64,000 nt of DNA from Paraburkholderia xenovorans LB400 (GCF_000013645.1 NC_007951.1:1302001-1366000), one strand, 5' to 3'. Positions 47,451 through 56,838 are shown, counted from the first letter of the stretch. The notes: generated from the letters alone by a model not told the origin. Numbers and translations: made by a program.

Positions 47451-47468
47451 GATCATGGAGCTTGTCTC

Positions 47469-47789
47469 ATGTCCTGGATTCTTCTGTTGATTGCCGGTTT
47501 GCTCGAGGTTGCATGGGCCGCCGGTCTCAAAACCTCCGAAGGTTTCACCCGTCTCTGGCCTTCCGTGTTCACGGTCGTGACCGCGCTCGGCAGTTTCGCG
47601 CTGCTCGCCATTGCCATGCGCCAGTTGCCGCTCGGCACGGCCTACGCGGTGTGGACGGGCATCGGCGCAGTCGGCGCGTTCATCTTCGGGATCGTGATGA
47701 TGGGCGAGGCGTTGAGTGTTGCGCGGGTCGCCAGCGCGGCGCTGATCGTGATCGGATTAATCGGACTGAAGCTGTCTTCCGGCCATTGA
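47469..47789 (+). CDS. sugE: SMR-family guanidinium exporter (SugE/Gdx)
   Basis: A 106-residue four-helix small multidrug resistance protein. It begins [20 protein letters not shown], with the Gdx-type Glu in helix 1 and Trp two residues on, then [15 protein letters not shown]. Helices two to four follow ([54 protein letters not shown]). The Gdx subtype exports guanidinium. The guanidine-II element upstream supports that function over a general drug exporter. Confidence 0.92.
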   Translation: MSWILLLIAGLLEVAWAAGLKTSEGFTRLWPSVFTVVTALGSFALLAIAMRQLPLGTAYAVWTGIGAVGAFIFGIVMMGEALSVARVASAALIVIGLIGLKLSSGH

Positions 47790-47893
47790 GCGCGGCATTT
47801 CAACCTGCTGCCGGGCGTATTCAGCGGGTCCGCCGGCGCCCGCTTCGAGCTCGCCATTTATTCGCCGCTCTGCGTTCTGCGAATTAACGTGGC

Positions 47894-47899
47894 TATAAT
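47894..47899 (+). promoter_or_regulatory. Consensus -10 upstream of the DUF4126 gene
   Basis: TATAAT at 47894-47899, in the 246-base gap before the DUF4126 gene. The best -35 candidate (TGCGTT at 47871-47876, 17 bp upstream) is weak. Transcription would start near 47906. Confidence 0.5.
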
Positions 47900-48035
47900 G
47901 AGACTGAATCCAACCTGAAATTGCCCGCGGCCCATTTGGCGCGGCGGCTTGGCGCGGGTCTGACGATTTCGGCGCGGCTCCTCCACTATTGGCCCGTCGA
48001 AGCGCCCGGCACGCACAGCGCGCCCGGAGGCGGCC

Positions 48036-48647
48036 ATGCTTGAATCACTTTCGCTCGCTGCGGGCCTCTCATGGGGCAGCGGTCTGCGCCTCTATCTGAC
48101 GGTCCTGCTGGCCGGCGTATTCGCCCGTCTCGGCCTCGTCCATCTTCCCGATACGCTGTCCGCGCTGTCTTCGCCGTGGGTGATCGGCGTGGCGGGCGTG
48201 CTGACCGTCACCGAATTCCTCGCCGACAAGATCCCCGCGTTCGATTCGCTGTGGGACGCGGTCCATACCTTCATCCGCATTCCGGCGGGCGCCGTGCTGG
48301 CAGCCGGCGCGCTCGGCCATGCCGATCCGGCGCTGCTGACCGTCGCCGCGCTCGCGGGCGGCACGCTGGCGGGCACGGCGCATCTCGCCAAGGCCGGCAC
48401 GCGCGCACTGATCAACCTTTCGCCGGAACCGGTGTCGAATGTCGTGACCTCGACCGCTGAAGACGGGCTCGTGTTCGGCGGCATGCTGCTCGCGCTGTTC
48501 GTGCCGCTCGTCTTTCTGGTGTTGATGGTGGGCTTCCTGATGCTGGCCGGCTGGGCATTGCCGCGGCTCTGGCGCGGGGTGCAGGGCGGTTTTCGCGGCA
48601 TGGCGACGCACATGGTGTCGCGCTTTGCCAGGAGCAGGCACGATTGA
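48036..48647 (+). CDS. DUF4126 membrane protein
   Basis: A 203-residue membrane protein with four or five hydrophobic segments, starting MLESLSLAAGLSWGSGLRLY and including TEFLADKIPAFDSLWDAVHT, a conserved DUF4126 motif, and SPEPVSNVVTSTAEDGLV. Its function is unknown. GGAGG precedes the ATG. Its stop TGA overlaps the TTG start proposed for the permease gene that follows. Confidence 0.87.
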   Translation: MLESLSLAAGLSWGSGLRLYLTVLLAGVFARLGLVHLPDTLSALSSPWVIGVAGVLTVTEFLADKIPAFDSLWDAVHTFIRIPAGAVLAAGALGHADPALLTVAALAGGTLAGTAHLAKAGTRALINLSPEPVSNVVTSTAEDGLVFGGMLLALFVPLVFLVLMVGFLMLAGWALPRLWRGVQGGFRGMATHMVSRFARSRHD

Positions 48648-51226
48648 GCGATACGGTACGGGGTTCCACGGCGCGCACGGCTTCACCTTCGGCACGCCGG
48701 TTCGGCGGTATGGATCTGTTGCGCCAGTCCGTGCGCATGACGTCGCGCGACTGGCGCGCGGGCGAATTGACGATGCTGCTGCTGGCGCTGGTGCTGGCCG
48801 TGGCGGCTTTGTCGAGTGTCGGCTTTCTGGCTGACCGTCTGCACCAGGGGCTCGAGCGCGACGCGCGGCGCATGATCGCCGCCGACTTCATCGTGCGGGC
48901 CGATCATCCGGTCGATCCGCAATTCGCCGCGCAAGCCAGAGCGCTCGGTCTGGACACCGCCAGCACGGCGATCTTTCCCAGCATGATCAATTCGACCGGC
49001 GCGCAGCCGGTCTCGCGGCTCGCCGCCATCAAGGCGGTGTCGCCGGGTTATCCGTTGCGCGGCGCGTTGCGCATCGCCCCGGCGCCGGGTGCGGCGGACT
49101 ATCCGGCGCGATCGATTCCGCCGCCGGGCGTCGTGTGGGTCGATCAGGCGCTGCTCGACGCGTTGAAGCTGCATGTCGGCGATACGGTGAAAGTCGGCAA
49201 CCGCAACTTCACGATCGGCGCGGTGATCACGCGCGAGCTCGACCGCGGCTTCTCGTTCGTCAATTTCTCGCCGCGCCTGATGCTGCGCGTCGACGACGTG
49301 CTGTCCACCGGCCTCATCACCTACGGCAGCCGCGTGACCTATCGCCTGCTGGTCGCGGGGGCGGACGAATCGGTGGCGCGTTTCGCGCAGTTCGCGCACG
49401 AGCGGGTGGACGGCGGCAAGATGCGCGGCGTCGCGCTCGAATCGTTGCAGGACGGCCAGCCGCAAGTGCGCCAGACGCTCGACCGCGCGAGTCACTTCCT
49501 CACGCTCGTCTCGCTGCTCACCGCGTTGCTGGCGGCCGTGGCGATTGCGATGGCCGCGCATCGGTACATGCGCCGGCATCTGGACGGCTGTGCGGTGATG
49601 CGCTGCCTCGGCGTCAGTCAGACGACACTGCGCGCGCTCTTCACGCTCGAATTCGTGGGGTTGGGTTTGATCGGCGGCGCGCTTGGCGTGGCGCTCGGTT
49701 ATCTGGGGCATCTCGCGCTGCTCACGTGGCTCGGCAGTCTGATCGATGTCGCGCTGCCGTATCCGACCGCATGGCCGGCGCTCGAAGGCATCGCAGCCGG
49801 TCTCGTGCTGTTGCTGGGCTTCGCGCTGCCGCCGCTGTTGCCGCTTACGCGCGTGCCGCCGGTGCGCGTGCTGCGCCGCGAATGGGGCGAAGCGGGGCGC
49901 ACGGCGTGGGCGGCCTATGCGCTCGGCATCGTGCTGTTCGCCGCGCTGCTGATCGTCGCGGCGGGCGAACTGAAGCTCGGCGGGATCGTGGCGGGCGGCT
50001 TCGCGGGCGGGCTGCTGGTGTTCGCGTGCATCGCGCGGCTGGCGTTGTGGGGCGCGGCGCGGCTCGTGCGCAGCGAGCGCGTGAATGCGGGGATCGGCTG
50101 GCGTTATGCACTGGCCTCGCTCGAACGGCGCAGCAGCGCGAGCGCATTGCAGATCACCGCGCTCGGCATCGGCCTGATGTGCCTGTTGCTGATCGCCATG
50201 ACGCGCAATGACCTCGTGGCCGGCTGGCGCAAGTCGACGCCGCCCGACGCGCCGAACGAATTCATCATCGACATCCAGCCCGATCAGCGTGACGCCGTGA
50301 CGCAGTATCTGGGCGCGCACGGCTTACCCGGCACGGTGCTTTCGCCGATGGTGCGCGGCCGGCTGACGGCGATCAATGGCAAGCCGGTCAATCCGGATTC
50401 GTTCAAGGGCGACGACGCCAAACGTCTCGTGGACCGCGAATTCAATCTGTCGTACACCACCGAGCTGCCCGACGACAATCGCCTCGCCGCCGGCACGTGG
50501 TACGGCGACACGAAAACGCCGCAGATTTCGATCGAGCAGGGACTGGCCAAACTGATCAACGTGAAGCCCGGCGACGTGCTGCGTTTCGACGTGACCGGCT
50601 TGCAGATCGACGCGCCGGTTACGAGTGTGCGCAAGCTCGACTGGGGTTCGTTCAAGGTCAACTTCTTCGTGCTGATGCCGCTCGCCGCGCTGCAGGATTT
50701 CCCGGCGACGTTCATTACCAGCTTCCATCTGCCGCAGGAAAAGCAGTCGATCATCGACGGCCTGATCGCCGCCTATCCGAACCTCACGGCGATCGATACC
50801 GGGCCGATTCTCGCGCAGGTGCAGCGCGTGCTGCAGCAGGTGATCGGCGCGGTGCAGTTCCTGTTCGCATTCACGCTCGCAGCGGGCGTGCTCGTGCTGT
50901 ACGCGGCGCTCGCCGGCACGCGCGATGAGCGCATGCGAGAATCCGCGCTGCTGCGCGCGCTGGGGGCGTCGCATCGTCAGGTGCGCTCGGTGCAGATCGC
51001 CGAGTTTGTCGCGGTAGGCGCGCTGGCGGGGCTGATGGCGGCGGCAGGCGCGCAGGCGATCGGCTACGTACTGGCAACGCGCGTGTTCGAGTTCTATCTG
51101 AGCTTCGATCCGTGGCTGCTGCCGGCGGGTATCGCCGCCGGCATAGCGTGCGCCGGCGTGGGCGGCTGGCTGAGCTTGCGGCATGTGCTGGCGCGGCCCG
51201 CGTTGCAATCGCTGCGGGACGCGTGA
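48644..51226 (+). CDS. Large FtsX-type ABC transporter permease (YbbP-like)
   Basis: An 860-residue protein with an N-terminal helix (MLLLALVLAVAALSSVGFLA), a periplasmic domain, an FtsX-like block (SHFLTLVSLLTALLAAVAIA, LGVALGYLGHLALLTWLG), more helices, a second large soluble domain and a final FtsX-like block (FLFAFTLAAGVLVLYAALAG). This doubled layout is that of YbbP. No ATPase gene is adjacent. The TTG at 48644 in an overlap with the upstream stop is the longest start; the ATG at 48710 (MDLLRQSVRM) may be the true one. Confidence 0.85.
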   Translation: MSDTVRGSTARTASPSARRFGGMDLLRQSVRMTSRDWRAGELTMLLLALVLAVAALSSVGFLADRLHQGLERDARRMIAADFIVRADHPVDPQFAAQARALGLDTASTAIFPSMINSTGAQPVSRLAAIKAVSPGYPLRGALRIAPAPGAADYPARSIPPPGVVWVDQALLDALKLHVGDTVKVGNRNFTIGAVITRELDRGFSFVNFSPRLMLRVDDVLSTGLITYGSRVTYRLLVAGADESVARFAQFAHERVDGGKMRGVALESLQDGQPQVRQTLDRASHFLTLVSLLTALLAAVAIAMAAHRYMRRHLDGCAVMRCLGVSQTTLRALFTLEFVGLGLIGGALGVALGYLGHLALLTWLGSLIDVALPYPTAWPALEGIAAGLVLLLGFALPPLLPLTRVPPVRVLRREWGEAGRTAWAAYALGIVLFAALLIVAAGELKLGGIVAGGFAGGLLVFACIARLALWGAARLVRSERVNAGIGWRYALASLERRSSASALQITALGIGLMCLLLIAMTRNDLVAGWRKSTPPDAPNEFIIDIQPDQRDAVTQYLGAHGLPGTVLSPMVRGRLTAINGKPVNPDSFKGDDAKRLVDREFNLSYTTELPDDNRLAAGTWYGDTKTPQISIEQGLAKLINVKPGDVLRFDVTGLQIDAPVTSVRKLDWGSFKVNFFVLMPLAALQDFPATFITSFHLPQEKQSIIDGLIAAYPNLTAIDTGPILAQVQRVLQQVIGAVQFLFAFTLAAGVLVLYAALAGTRDERMRESALLRALGASHRQVRSVQIAEFVAVGALAGLMAAAGAQAIGYVLATRVFEFYLSFDPWLLPAGIAAGIACAGVGGWLSLRHVLARPALQSLRDA

Positions 51227-51254
51227 ATTCTTATTTTCTGGTTGACGAGTGGGT

Positions 51255-51668
51255 ATGAGCGACTTGAACGACGAAGTGTCCGCGGCGCAGCCGACGGCCT
51301 TCGAACTGGTGGGCGGTGAAGCGCGCGTGCGCGAACTGGTCGACCGCTTTTACGACCTGATGGATCTCGAAGCGGATTTCGCCGGAATCCGGGCTTTGCA
51401 TCCGCCATCGCTCGACGGTTCGCGCGACAAGTTCTTCTGGTTTTTATGCGGATGGCTGGGCGGCCCGGATCATTACATCAGCCGCTTCGGGCATCCGCGT
51501 TTGCGCGCGCGGCATCTGCCGTTCGCAATCGCCTCCAGCGAGCGCGATCAGTGGCTCAGATGCATGGCGTGGGCGATGGAAGATGTGGGTCTCGCCGAGC
51601 CGCTGAGGGAACGCCTGCTCGGCTCGTTTTTCGAAACGGCCGACTGGATGCGCAACCGCAATGGTTGA
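51255..51668 (+). CDS. Group II truncated haemoglobin
   Basis: A 137-residue 2-on-2 globin. It has AFELVGGEARVRELVDRFYD at the start, the SRDKFFWFLCGWLGGPDHY region and a proximal His in RARHLPFAIASSERDQWLRC, with the Trp at G8 typical of group II. It binds haem and oxygen or NO. The preferred start is ATG 51255; an in-frame GTG two codons upstream is possible. Its stop overlaps the next gene's start (ATGGTTGA). Confidence 0.9.
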   Translation: MSDLNDEVSAAQPTAFELVGGEARVRELVDRFYDLMDLEADFAGIRALHPPSLDGSRDKFFWFLCGWLGGPDHYISRFGHPRLRARHLPFAIASSERDQWLRCMAWAMEDVGLAEPLRERLLGSFFETADWMRNRNG

Positions 51669-52296
51669 GAAGGCCGGCCATGCCGGTCGCACGGCTTCAC
51701 CGGACTATGCGGCCCTGCCTCAGGACGCACGCGAGGTTCTCGACTGCTGGTTCGGCGCGCCGGGTACGCCGGAGTTCGGCAACGCTCGCAAATGCTGGTT
51801 TTCACGCGACCCGGCTTTCGACACGATGCTGCGGCAACGCTTCGGTGCCCTGATCGATGCGGCAAGCGCGTCCTTGCTCGACCACTGGACGGCAACGCCG
51901 CCCGGCGCGTTGGCGCTCGTCATCGTGCTGGACCAGTTTTCCCGCAATTGTCATCGCGGCACATCGCGCGCGTTCGCTGCCGATCAGAAAGCATTACGAA
52001 CCGCGCAGCAGATGATCGCAAGCGGCGCCGACCGGCTGTTGCCTGGCGTGCATCATCGCGCGTTCGCCTATCTGCCTTTCGAGCATGACGAAACGAGCGC
52101 CAGTCAGCGCGAGTCGCTGCGTCTGTTCGAGCAGCTGGCAGCGGAGCCGGGCGGCGCGTCGTATTACCGGTCCGCCGTGCGGCACGCGCAAGTCATCGAG
52201 CGATTCGGGCGCTTTCCGCATCGCAATGCGCTGCTTGGGCGTTCCTCGACGGCCGAAGAAACCGCGTTCCTGCGCGAGCCCGGTTCGTCGTTCTAG
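51661..52296 (+). CDS. DUF924 family protein
   Basis: A 211-residue TPR-like soluble protein with REVLDCWFGAPGTPEFGNAR, ALALVIVLDQFSRNCHRGTS, AFAYLPFEHDETSASQRESL and FGRFPHRNALLGRSSTAEET, all standard DUF924 motifs. Function is unknown. It is coupled to the truncated haemoglobin gene and ends 17 bases before the converging GT39 gene. Confidence 0.9.
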   Translation: MVEKAGHAGRTASPDYAALPQDAREVLDCWFGAPGTPEFGNARKCWFSRDPAFDTMLRQRFGALIDAASASLLDHWTATPPGALALVIVLDQFSRNCHRGTSRAFAADQKALRTAQQMIASGADRLLPGVHHRAFAYLPFEHDETSASQRESLRLFEQLAAEPGGASYYRSAVRHAQVIERFGRFPHRNALLGRSSTAEETAFLREPGSSF

Positions 52297-52313
52297 ACGC
52301 ACTGCGCCGGTTT

Positions 52314-54320
52314 CTAGTTGCCGACCACCGCTCTGGCGGCAGCCGGCGTGCGCACGAACACGCGCAACAATTCGTCTGTATCGCCCGGACGCGCGCCGGA
52401 CCAGAACAGGCGCCACTCGCCCGCCGGCTGACGTGCAGTGTCGCGGCGGCTCTGCTGGATCAGCCACGTGCATGCAGTCGCGGCGGTGTCCGCTGCCGGC
52501 TGATGCTCGATGCCGGTGTAGTAGTAGAGCATCGGCGCTTCCGATTCGCCGAGCCCCGTGCTCGCCATGCAATCGCCGTCGTTCCATTCGATATTCATTC
52601 TCGCGCGAAGGCTTTCGAATACCGAGCGGTAACTCTTCGCATAGTCGAGCCAAGGCAGCAGCAAGGTGCTCACCAGTCCCCACGCGAGTATCGCGCCCGC
52701 GCACCAGCTCAACACGCCGCGCCATTTGCCGGCGTATTTGAAAACCGGCAGCAGCCATAGCCAGCCGAACGTGATCACCAGGGCGGCCACGATCAGCCCG
52801 GGTTTGACCGGCAGCACCCAATCGAGCGGCAACCAGCGTCCGAGCCGGCGCAACGACGCATGCGTGCTCGCCGGGTTGCTCATGATCGCCCAGACGATCC
52901 ATGCGAGCGCGGCCGCGCTGCCGAACAGCACGCGGCTCGCCATGTCCCAGCTTGCGTGCAGACGGCGCGGCAGCCTCTCGACGCCTTGCATCGCCAGCAC
53001 GGCGAGCGGGGCGATAAACGGCAGGATGTACAGCTCGCGAACCGTCGCCGAACTTTGCAGCACGACGAAGCCGGTGCCCGCGAAGATCGCCGGCAATGCC
53101 ACGCGCGGATCGCGCCAGCGCCGCCAGGCGCCGCCGGCGAGTGCGGCCAGCGCAAGCGGCACGACCGGAAAGCCGACGCTCAGCACGGTGCGCAGCACGA
53201 ACAGCCGGCTCTCGTTTCCGGAGCCGAGTTCGGCGACGGAAAAGCCGAAAAAACGGCCCACGTTGTTATCCCACAGCCAGACCTTGAAGAGCGCTTCGGA
53301 GCGCAGATAGAAGCAGATCGGCCAGATCAGCGCAAAGGGCGCGCAGACGAGCGCGGCGACACCGAGTGCGCCGGCAAAGCCGCGGGTGCGGCAAGCGGGA
53401 TACAGCACCAGGACCGCGAACGTGGTCGCGCCGAATACGAGCGGCACGAACAGGCCCTTGGCCAGCAGGGACACGCCGACGCCCGCGCCGAACATCGCTG
53501 CGCCGCTGAGCACGGCATGACGGCGGCGGGCATCGACCGGTAGCGCACCGGCTTCGCGGCGCACCTGCGCGAGCACCAGTTCGAACAGTCCGCAGAAGCC
53601 TAGCGCGGCGCCGGCCATCAGCGCGACGTCGGTCATCATGTCGTGCACGTGTTTGACGACCACGAGCGTGCCGGCGAACAGCGCGAGTGTGCCGATTACA
53701 CGGATGTCCAGCCAGCTCGATGCAGCCGCGGCGCGGCGAGCGACGCGTGCCGTGTAGTAGACGGTCAGCCCGGCAAACAGCGCGCTCGCCAGACGCGCCG
53801 CGTCGTGCAAGGGCAGGTAGCGGCCGAACATCCAGGCGAGGCCCGCGGCGACCCAATCGTAGATCGGCGGTTTTTCGACGAAGGGTTGGCCGGCGTTGGT
53901 CGGCACGACCAGGTCGCCGGTGTCGAGCATGTGCTGGATGATGCCGAACGTGTAGGTCTCGTCCTGTTTCCACGGTTCGTGGCCCAAGGTGCCGGGCAGC
54001 AGCCAGGCGCACAGCACGGCCACTACGACGAGCCACCGCAATGGACGCACGGCGATGAGCGCCCGCCAGCGCTCACCGGCGCCACGGGATGTGTGATTCG
54101 CGGCGGTGTCCGTGGCGTCGGTGGGTTTTGCAGGCGCGGCGGCCTGGGTTGCGTATCCGCTGAACGGACTGCCGTTTGTGGCGCCGCACGCGGCGCTTTC
54201 AGCGCTTTCGGCAACGCGTTCCCGGCCGGAATGCGTGTGAGGCGGCGTGCTGTCGGCGCGGCCGGCCGGCGCGAGCCCGCCGTTCCCCGGGCGCGGGAGC
54301 GCGAATGACTTTTCTTGCAT
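52314..54320 (-). CDS. GT39-type (ArnT/PMT-like) glycosyltransferase
   Basis: A 668-residue membrane transferase. About 12 hydrophobic segments follow a 95-residue polar N-terminus. The first periplasmic loop has PGTLGHEPWKQDETYTFGII, with the acidic pair DE of GT-C enzymes, and NAGQPFVEKPPIYDWVAAG. This is the pattern of ArnT/Pmt-type proteins that use polyprenyl-phosphate sugars. The start at 54318-54320 is preferred; 22 more codons are open upstream. Acceptor unknown, envelope sugar modification likely. Confidence 0.85.
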   Translation of the reverse strand: MQEKSFALPRPGNGGLAPAGRADSTPPHTHSGRERVAESAESAACGATNGSPFSGYATQAAAPAKPTDATDTAANHTSRGAGERWRALIAVRPLRWLVVVAVLCAWLLPGTLGHEPWKQDETYTFGIIQHMLDTGDLVVPTNAGQPFVEKPPIYDWVAAGLAWMFGRYLPLHDAARLASALFAGLTVYYTARVARRAAAASSWLDIRVIGTLALFAGTLVVVKHVHDMMTDVALMAGAALGFCGLFELVLAQVRREAGALPVDARRRHAVLSGAAMFGAGVGVSLLAKGLFVPLVFGATTFAVLVLYPACRTRGFAGALGVAALVCAPFALIWPICFYLRSEALFKVWLWDNNVGRFFGFSVAELGSGNESRLFVLRTVLSVGFPVVPLALAALAGGAWRRWRDPRVALPAIFAGTGFVVLQSSATVRELYILPFIAPLAVLAMQGVERLPRRLHASWDMASRVLFGSAAALAWIVWAIMSNPASTHASLRRLGRWLPLDWVLPVKPGLIVAALVITFGWLWLLPVFKYAGKWRGVLSWCAGAILAWGLVSTLLLPWLDYAKSYRSVFESLRARMNIEWNDGDCMASTGLGESEAPMLYYYTGIEHQPAADTAATACTWLIQQSRRDTARQPAGEWRLFWSGARPGDTDELLRVFVRTPAAARAVVGN

Positions 54321-54637
54321 GAGAATCTCTGGTCGCCATACGCGGCGGCGTGGGCCGCGTACCGATGTTCTGTCGATGCGTCGCACGCGGCTGCATGCGA
54401 GTCGGTAGCGATTGTAGTCCGCGTTTATTACGGCGGATTACGGAAAAGGCTGGAGTGTGTGCGCCAATTGGAGTCGATCGGAGCCGATCTGACTTACGGC
54501 GCGAATTGCTCGTGGAGATAGACCCGAATTCGCAGTTGGAGACGAGGAAGGCAGGTCGCGCGCCAATCCGCGCAGCGCATTGCCATCACGATCACGATCG
54601 AGATCGCGACACAAAAGGTTGCTGCGGAAAGCAACCC
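54321..54637 (-). other. 317-base gap between the SDR and GT39 genes
   Basis: No gene is supported; short ORFs here lack ribosome-binding sites and homology. The GT39 promoter must lie here, but I find no good -35/-10 pair. Confidence 0.4.
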
Positions 54638-55384
54638 TCAGCGGCCACCCGACACGTCGAGCAAAGCGCCCGTCACATACGAGGCGGCGTCGCTCAGCAA
54701 CCAGACGATGGTTTCGGCCACTTCGCCGGCCGTGCCGGGACGGCCGAGCGGTGTGGTCCCGCCGAGTTGCGCGGCGCGCTCGGGCTTGCCGCCGCTTGCG
54801 TGGATTTCGGTGTCGATGAGACCAGGGCGCACCGCGTTCACGCGCACGCCGCGCGGACCGAGCTCTCTGGCGAGGCCGAGCGTCATTGTATCGACGGCGC
54901 CTTTCGAGCCGGCATAGTCGACATATTCGTTCGGCGAACCGAGACGTGACGCCGCCGACGAAACGTTGACGATCACACCGCCCGCGCCGCCGCGATCGGT
55001 CGACATGCGCCGCGCGGCTTCGCGCGCGCAGAGATACGCGCCCAGCACGTTGACGTCGAACATGCGCTTCAGGCGCGCGAGGTCCATGTCCGCAAGCTGG
55101 CTGGACGGCGCAACGATGCCGGCGTTGTTGACGAGCGCATCGAGCCGCCCGAACTTCTGCTGGAGCGCGTCGAACATGGCGAGCACGTCGGCTTCGCTGG
55201 CGACGTCGCCGGCGATCGTCAGCGCGCGGCCGCCGGCGCGTTCCACTTCGGCGGCGGTGTCCTGTGCCGCGGCGAGATTGCGCGCGTAATTCACGCCGAC
55301 GGACCAGCCGCGCGCGCCCAGCAAACGCGCGGTTGCGCGGCCAATGCCGCGGCTGCCGCCGGTGATCAGAACGGCTTTCGTCAT
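54638..55384 (-). CDS. SDR-family oxidoreductase, FabG/glucose-dehydrogenase type
   Basis: A 248-residue classical short-chain dehydrogenase with a complete active site: cofactor loop VLITGGSRGIGRATA, LVNNAGIV, catalytic Ser in VNVSSAAS and Tyr-Lys in EYVDYAGSKGAVD. The PGLIDTEIH stretch and GALLDVSGG C-terminus are usual. Substrate unknown. It lies upstream of the GT39 gene on the same strand after a 317-base gap, so the two need not be linked. Confidence 0.9.
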   Translation of the reverse strand: MTKAVLITGGSRGIGRATARLLGARGWSVGVNYARNLAAAQDTAAEVERAGGRALTIAGDVASEADVLAMFDALQQKFGRLDALVNNAGIVAPSSQLADMDLARLKRMFDVNVLGAYLCAREAARRMSTDRGGAGGVIVNVSSAASRLGSPNEYVDYAGSKGAVDTMTLGLARELGPRGVRVNAVRPGLIDTEIHASGGKPERAAQLGGTTPLGRPGTAGEVAETIVWLLSDAASYVTGALLDVSGGR

Positions 55385-55408
55385 CGCAACCTCATGGTTC
55401 GGGCAGAG

Positions 55409-55993
55409 TCAGACCGCGTTGCGGCTGATTGCCCACTTGTCGCTGGCGGGCGGCTGATAGCGTTGCAGCTTGCCGATCAGCGCGGCGGGATCGGCCTCGA
55501 TCTGCAGGATGTCGAAATAGGTCTGGCGCATGAAACCTTCTTCGACGGTGTGCTGCAACAGCTTGATCAGCGGATCGTAGAAGCCGTCGATATTCAGCAG
55601 TGCCACCGCTTTCTGGTGGTAGCCGAGTTGCGCCCATGTGTAGACTTCGAACAGTTCTTCGAGCGTGCCCGCGCCGCCCGGCATCGCGACGAACGCGTCG
55701 GACAGGTCGGCCATCATCTTCTTGCGATGATGCATGTCGGGCACCACGTGCAGTTCGGTCAGGCCGTCGTGGCCGACTTCCTTGTTGACCAGCAACTCGG
55801 GAATCACACCGATCGCACGGCCGCCTTCGGCCATCACCGTATCGGCGATCACACCCATCAGGCCGACCTTGCCGCCGCCGTAGACCAGCGCGAGACCGGC
55901 TTGCACCAGCGCGCGGCCAAAAGCGCGCGCGGCTTCCGCGTACAACGGTTTGGCCCCGTTGGAGGAGCCGCAATACACACACACCGACTTCAT
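55409..55993 (-). CDS. LOG-family nucleotide phosphoribohydrolase (TIGR00730)
   Basis: A 194-residue Rossmann-fold protein of the lysine-decarboxylase-like/LOG family, which removes ribose-phosphate from nucleotides such as cytokinin precursors or purine monophosphates. It has VCVYCGSSNGAKPLYAEAA, ALVYGGGKVGLMGVIAD and the catalytic PGGAGTLEELFEV motif. The start is standard. It lies 2 bases downstream of the TetR gene and is probably co-transcribed. Confidence 0.93.
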   Translation of the reverse strand: MKSVCVYCGSSNGAKPLYAEAARAFGRALVQAGLALVYGGGKVGLMGVIADTVMAEGGRAIGVIPELLVNKEVGHDGLTELHVVPDMHHRKKMMADLSDAFVAMPGGAGTLEELFEVYTWAQLGYHQKAVALLNIDGFYDPLIKLLQHTVEEGFMRQTYFDILQIEADPAALIGKLQRYQPPASDKWAISRNAV

Positions 55994-55995
55994 GC

Positions 55996-56721
55996 TCAGG
56001 CGTCCTTTGGTTCGTTGCGGGGCGCGGCGCCTTCCTTGGGCGGCAGGTAGTCGTAAAACTCGCGCTTGGGCAGCTTGCCCGACACGAGGTCGTCGAAAAT
56101 CTGCCGCGAGCGGCCGCGCAGATAAGGCGCCATTAGCGACACGATCTGCACGCTCACCTGGTGCAGTTCCGCGCGAATCGCTTCCTGCTCGTTGTATTTG
56201 CGCGGGTTCATCACGAACTGGTACGACAGCCAGTACGTGCCGATCACGCCGACGTTGGTGGCGATCACTTGCAGCTCTTCCGGCGTGGCGACCATTTCGC
56301 CGTCGGCCACGAGCTGTTCGCAGAACTGGCTCGCAAAACGCACCTTGTGGCTGATGATCTGCTTGAAGTGTGTTTCGAGTGTGCGGTTGCGCGCCAGCAG
56401 ATCGTTCAGGTCACGATACAGGAAACGATAGCGCCACGTGAAATCGACCATGTACTGCAGGTACGACCACATTTCGTCGATGGTCGCGCGGTGGTCGTCG
56501 GGAAAACGCAGACGCTTTTCGATCTCCTGCTCGAACTGGCTGAAGATGCTGTTGATGATGTCGTCTTTGTTGCGGAAGTGGTAGTACAGGTTGCCTGGAC
56601 TGATTTCCATTTCCTCGGCGATCGTCGTCGTCGTGACGTTCGGCTCGCCGATTTCGTTGAACAGCTTCAACGACAGTTCGAGAATCCGTTCGCGCGTGCG
56701 GCGGGGAGGTTTGGCTTCCAT
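55996..56721 (-). CDS. TetR-family transcriptional regulator
   Basis: A 241-residue regulator. The N-terminal helix-turn-helix reads RTRERILELSLKLFNEIGEP, TTIAEEMEISPGNLYYHFRN and KDDIINSI. The C-terminal ligand domain is all helical (YRFLYRDLNDLLARNRTLE), with a final basic segment KREFYDYLPPKEG. Ligand unknown. It lies upstream of the LOG gene. A minus-strand promoter with an inverted repeat lies at 56807-56838. Confidence 0.92.
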   Translation of the reverse strand: MEAKPPRRTRERILELSLKLFNEIGEPNVTTTTIAEEMEISPGNLYYHFRNKDDIINSIFSQFEQEIEKRLRFPDDHRATIDEMWSYLQYMVDFTWRYRFLYRDLNDLLARNRTLETHFKQIISHKVRFASQFCEQLVADGEMVATPEELQVIATNVGVIGTYWLSYQFVMNPRKYNEQEAIRAELHQVSVQIVSLMAPYLRGRSRQIFDDLVSGKLPKREFYDYLPPKEGAAPRNEPKDA

Positions 56722-56806
56722 GTCGTCCGGCCCTGGTTACGCCGGGCTGGGACACACGGCGGCGTGCCGCTCTTCGCGTGATCCGCCCGGACGCGGTTGG
56801 TGTATC

Positions 56807-56838
56807 GAACGATTATAAACCGAGCGTTCTTATACCAA
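56807..56838 (-). promoter_or_regulatory. TetR-gene promoter with a candidate autoregulatory operator
   Basis: On the minus strand a perfect TATAAT (56812-56817) stands 15 bp after TTGGTA (56833-56838). The inverted repeat GAACG-N13-CGTTC (56807-56829) overlaps the -10. A palindrome over the promoter of a TetR gene suits autoregulation. The spacer is shorter than ideal, so the -35 is uncertain. Confidence 0.5.
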
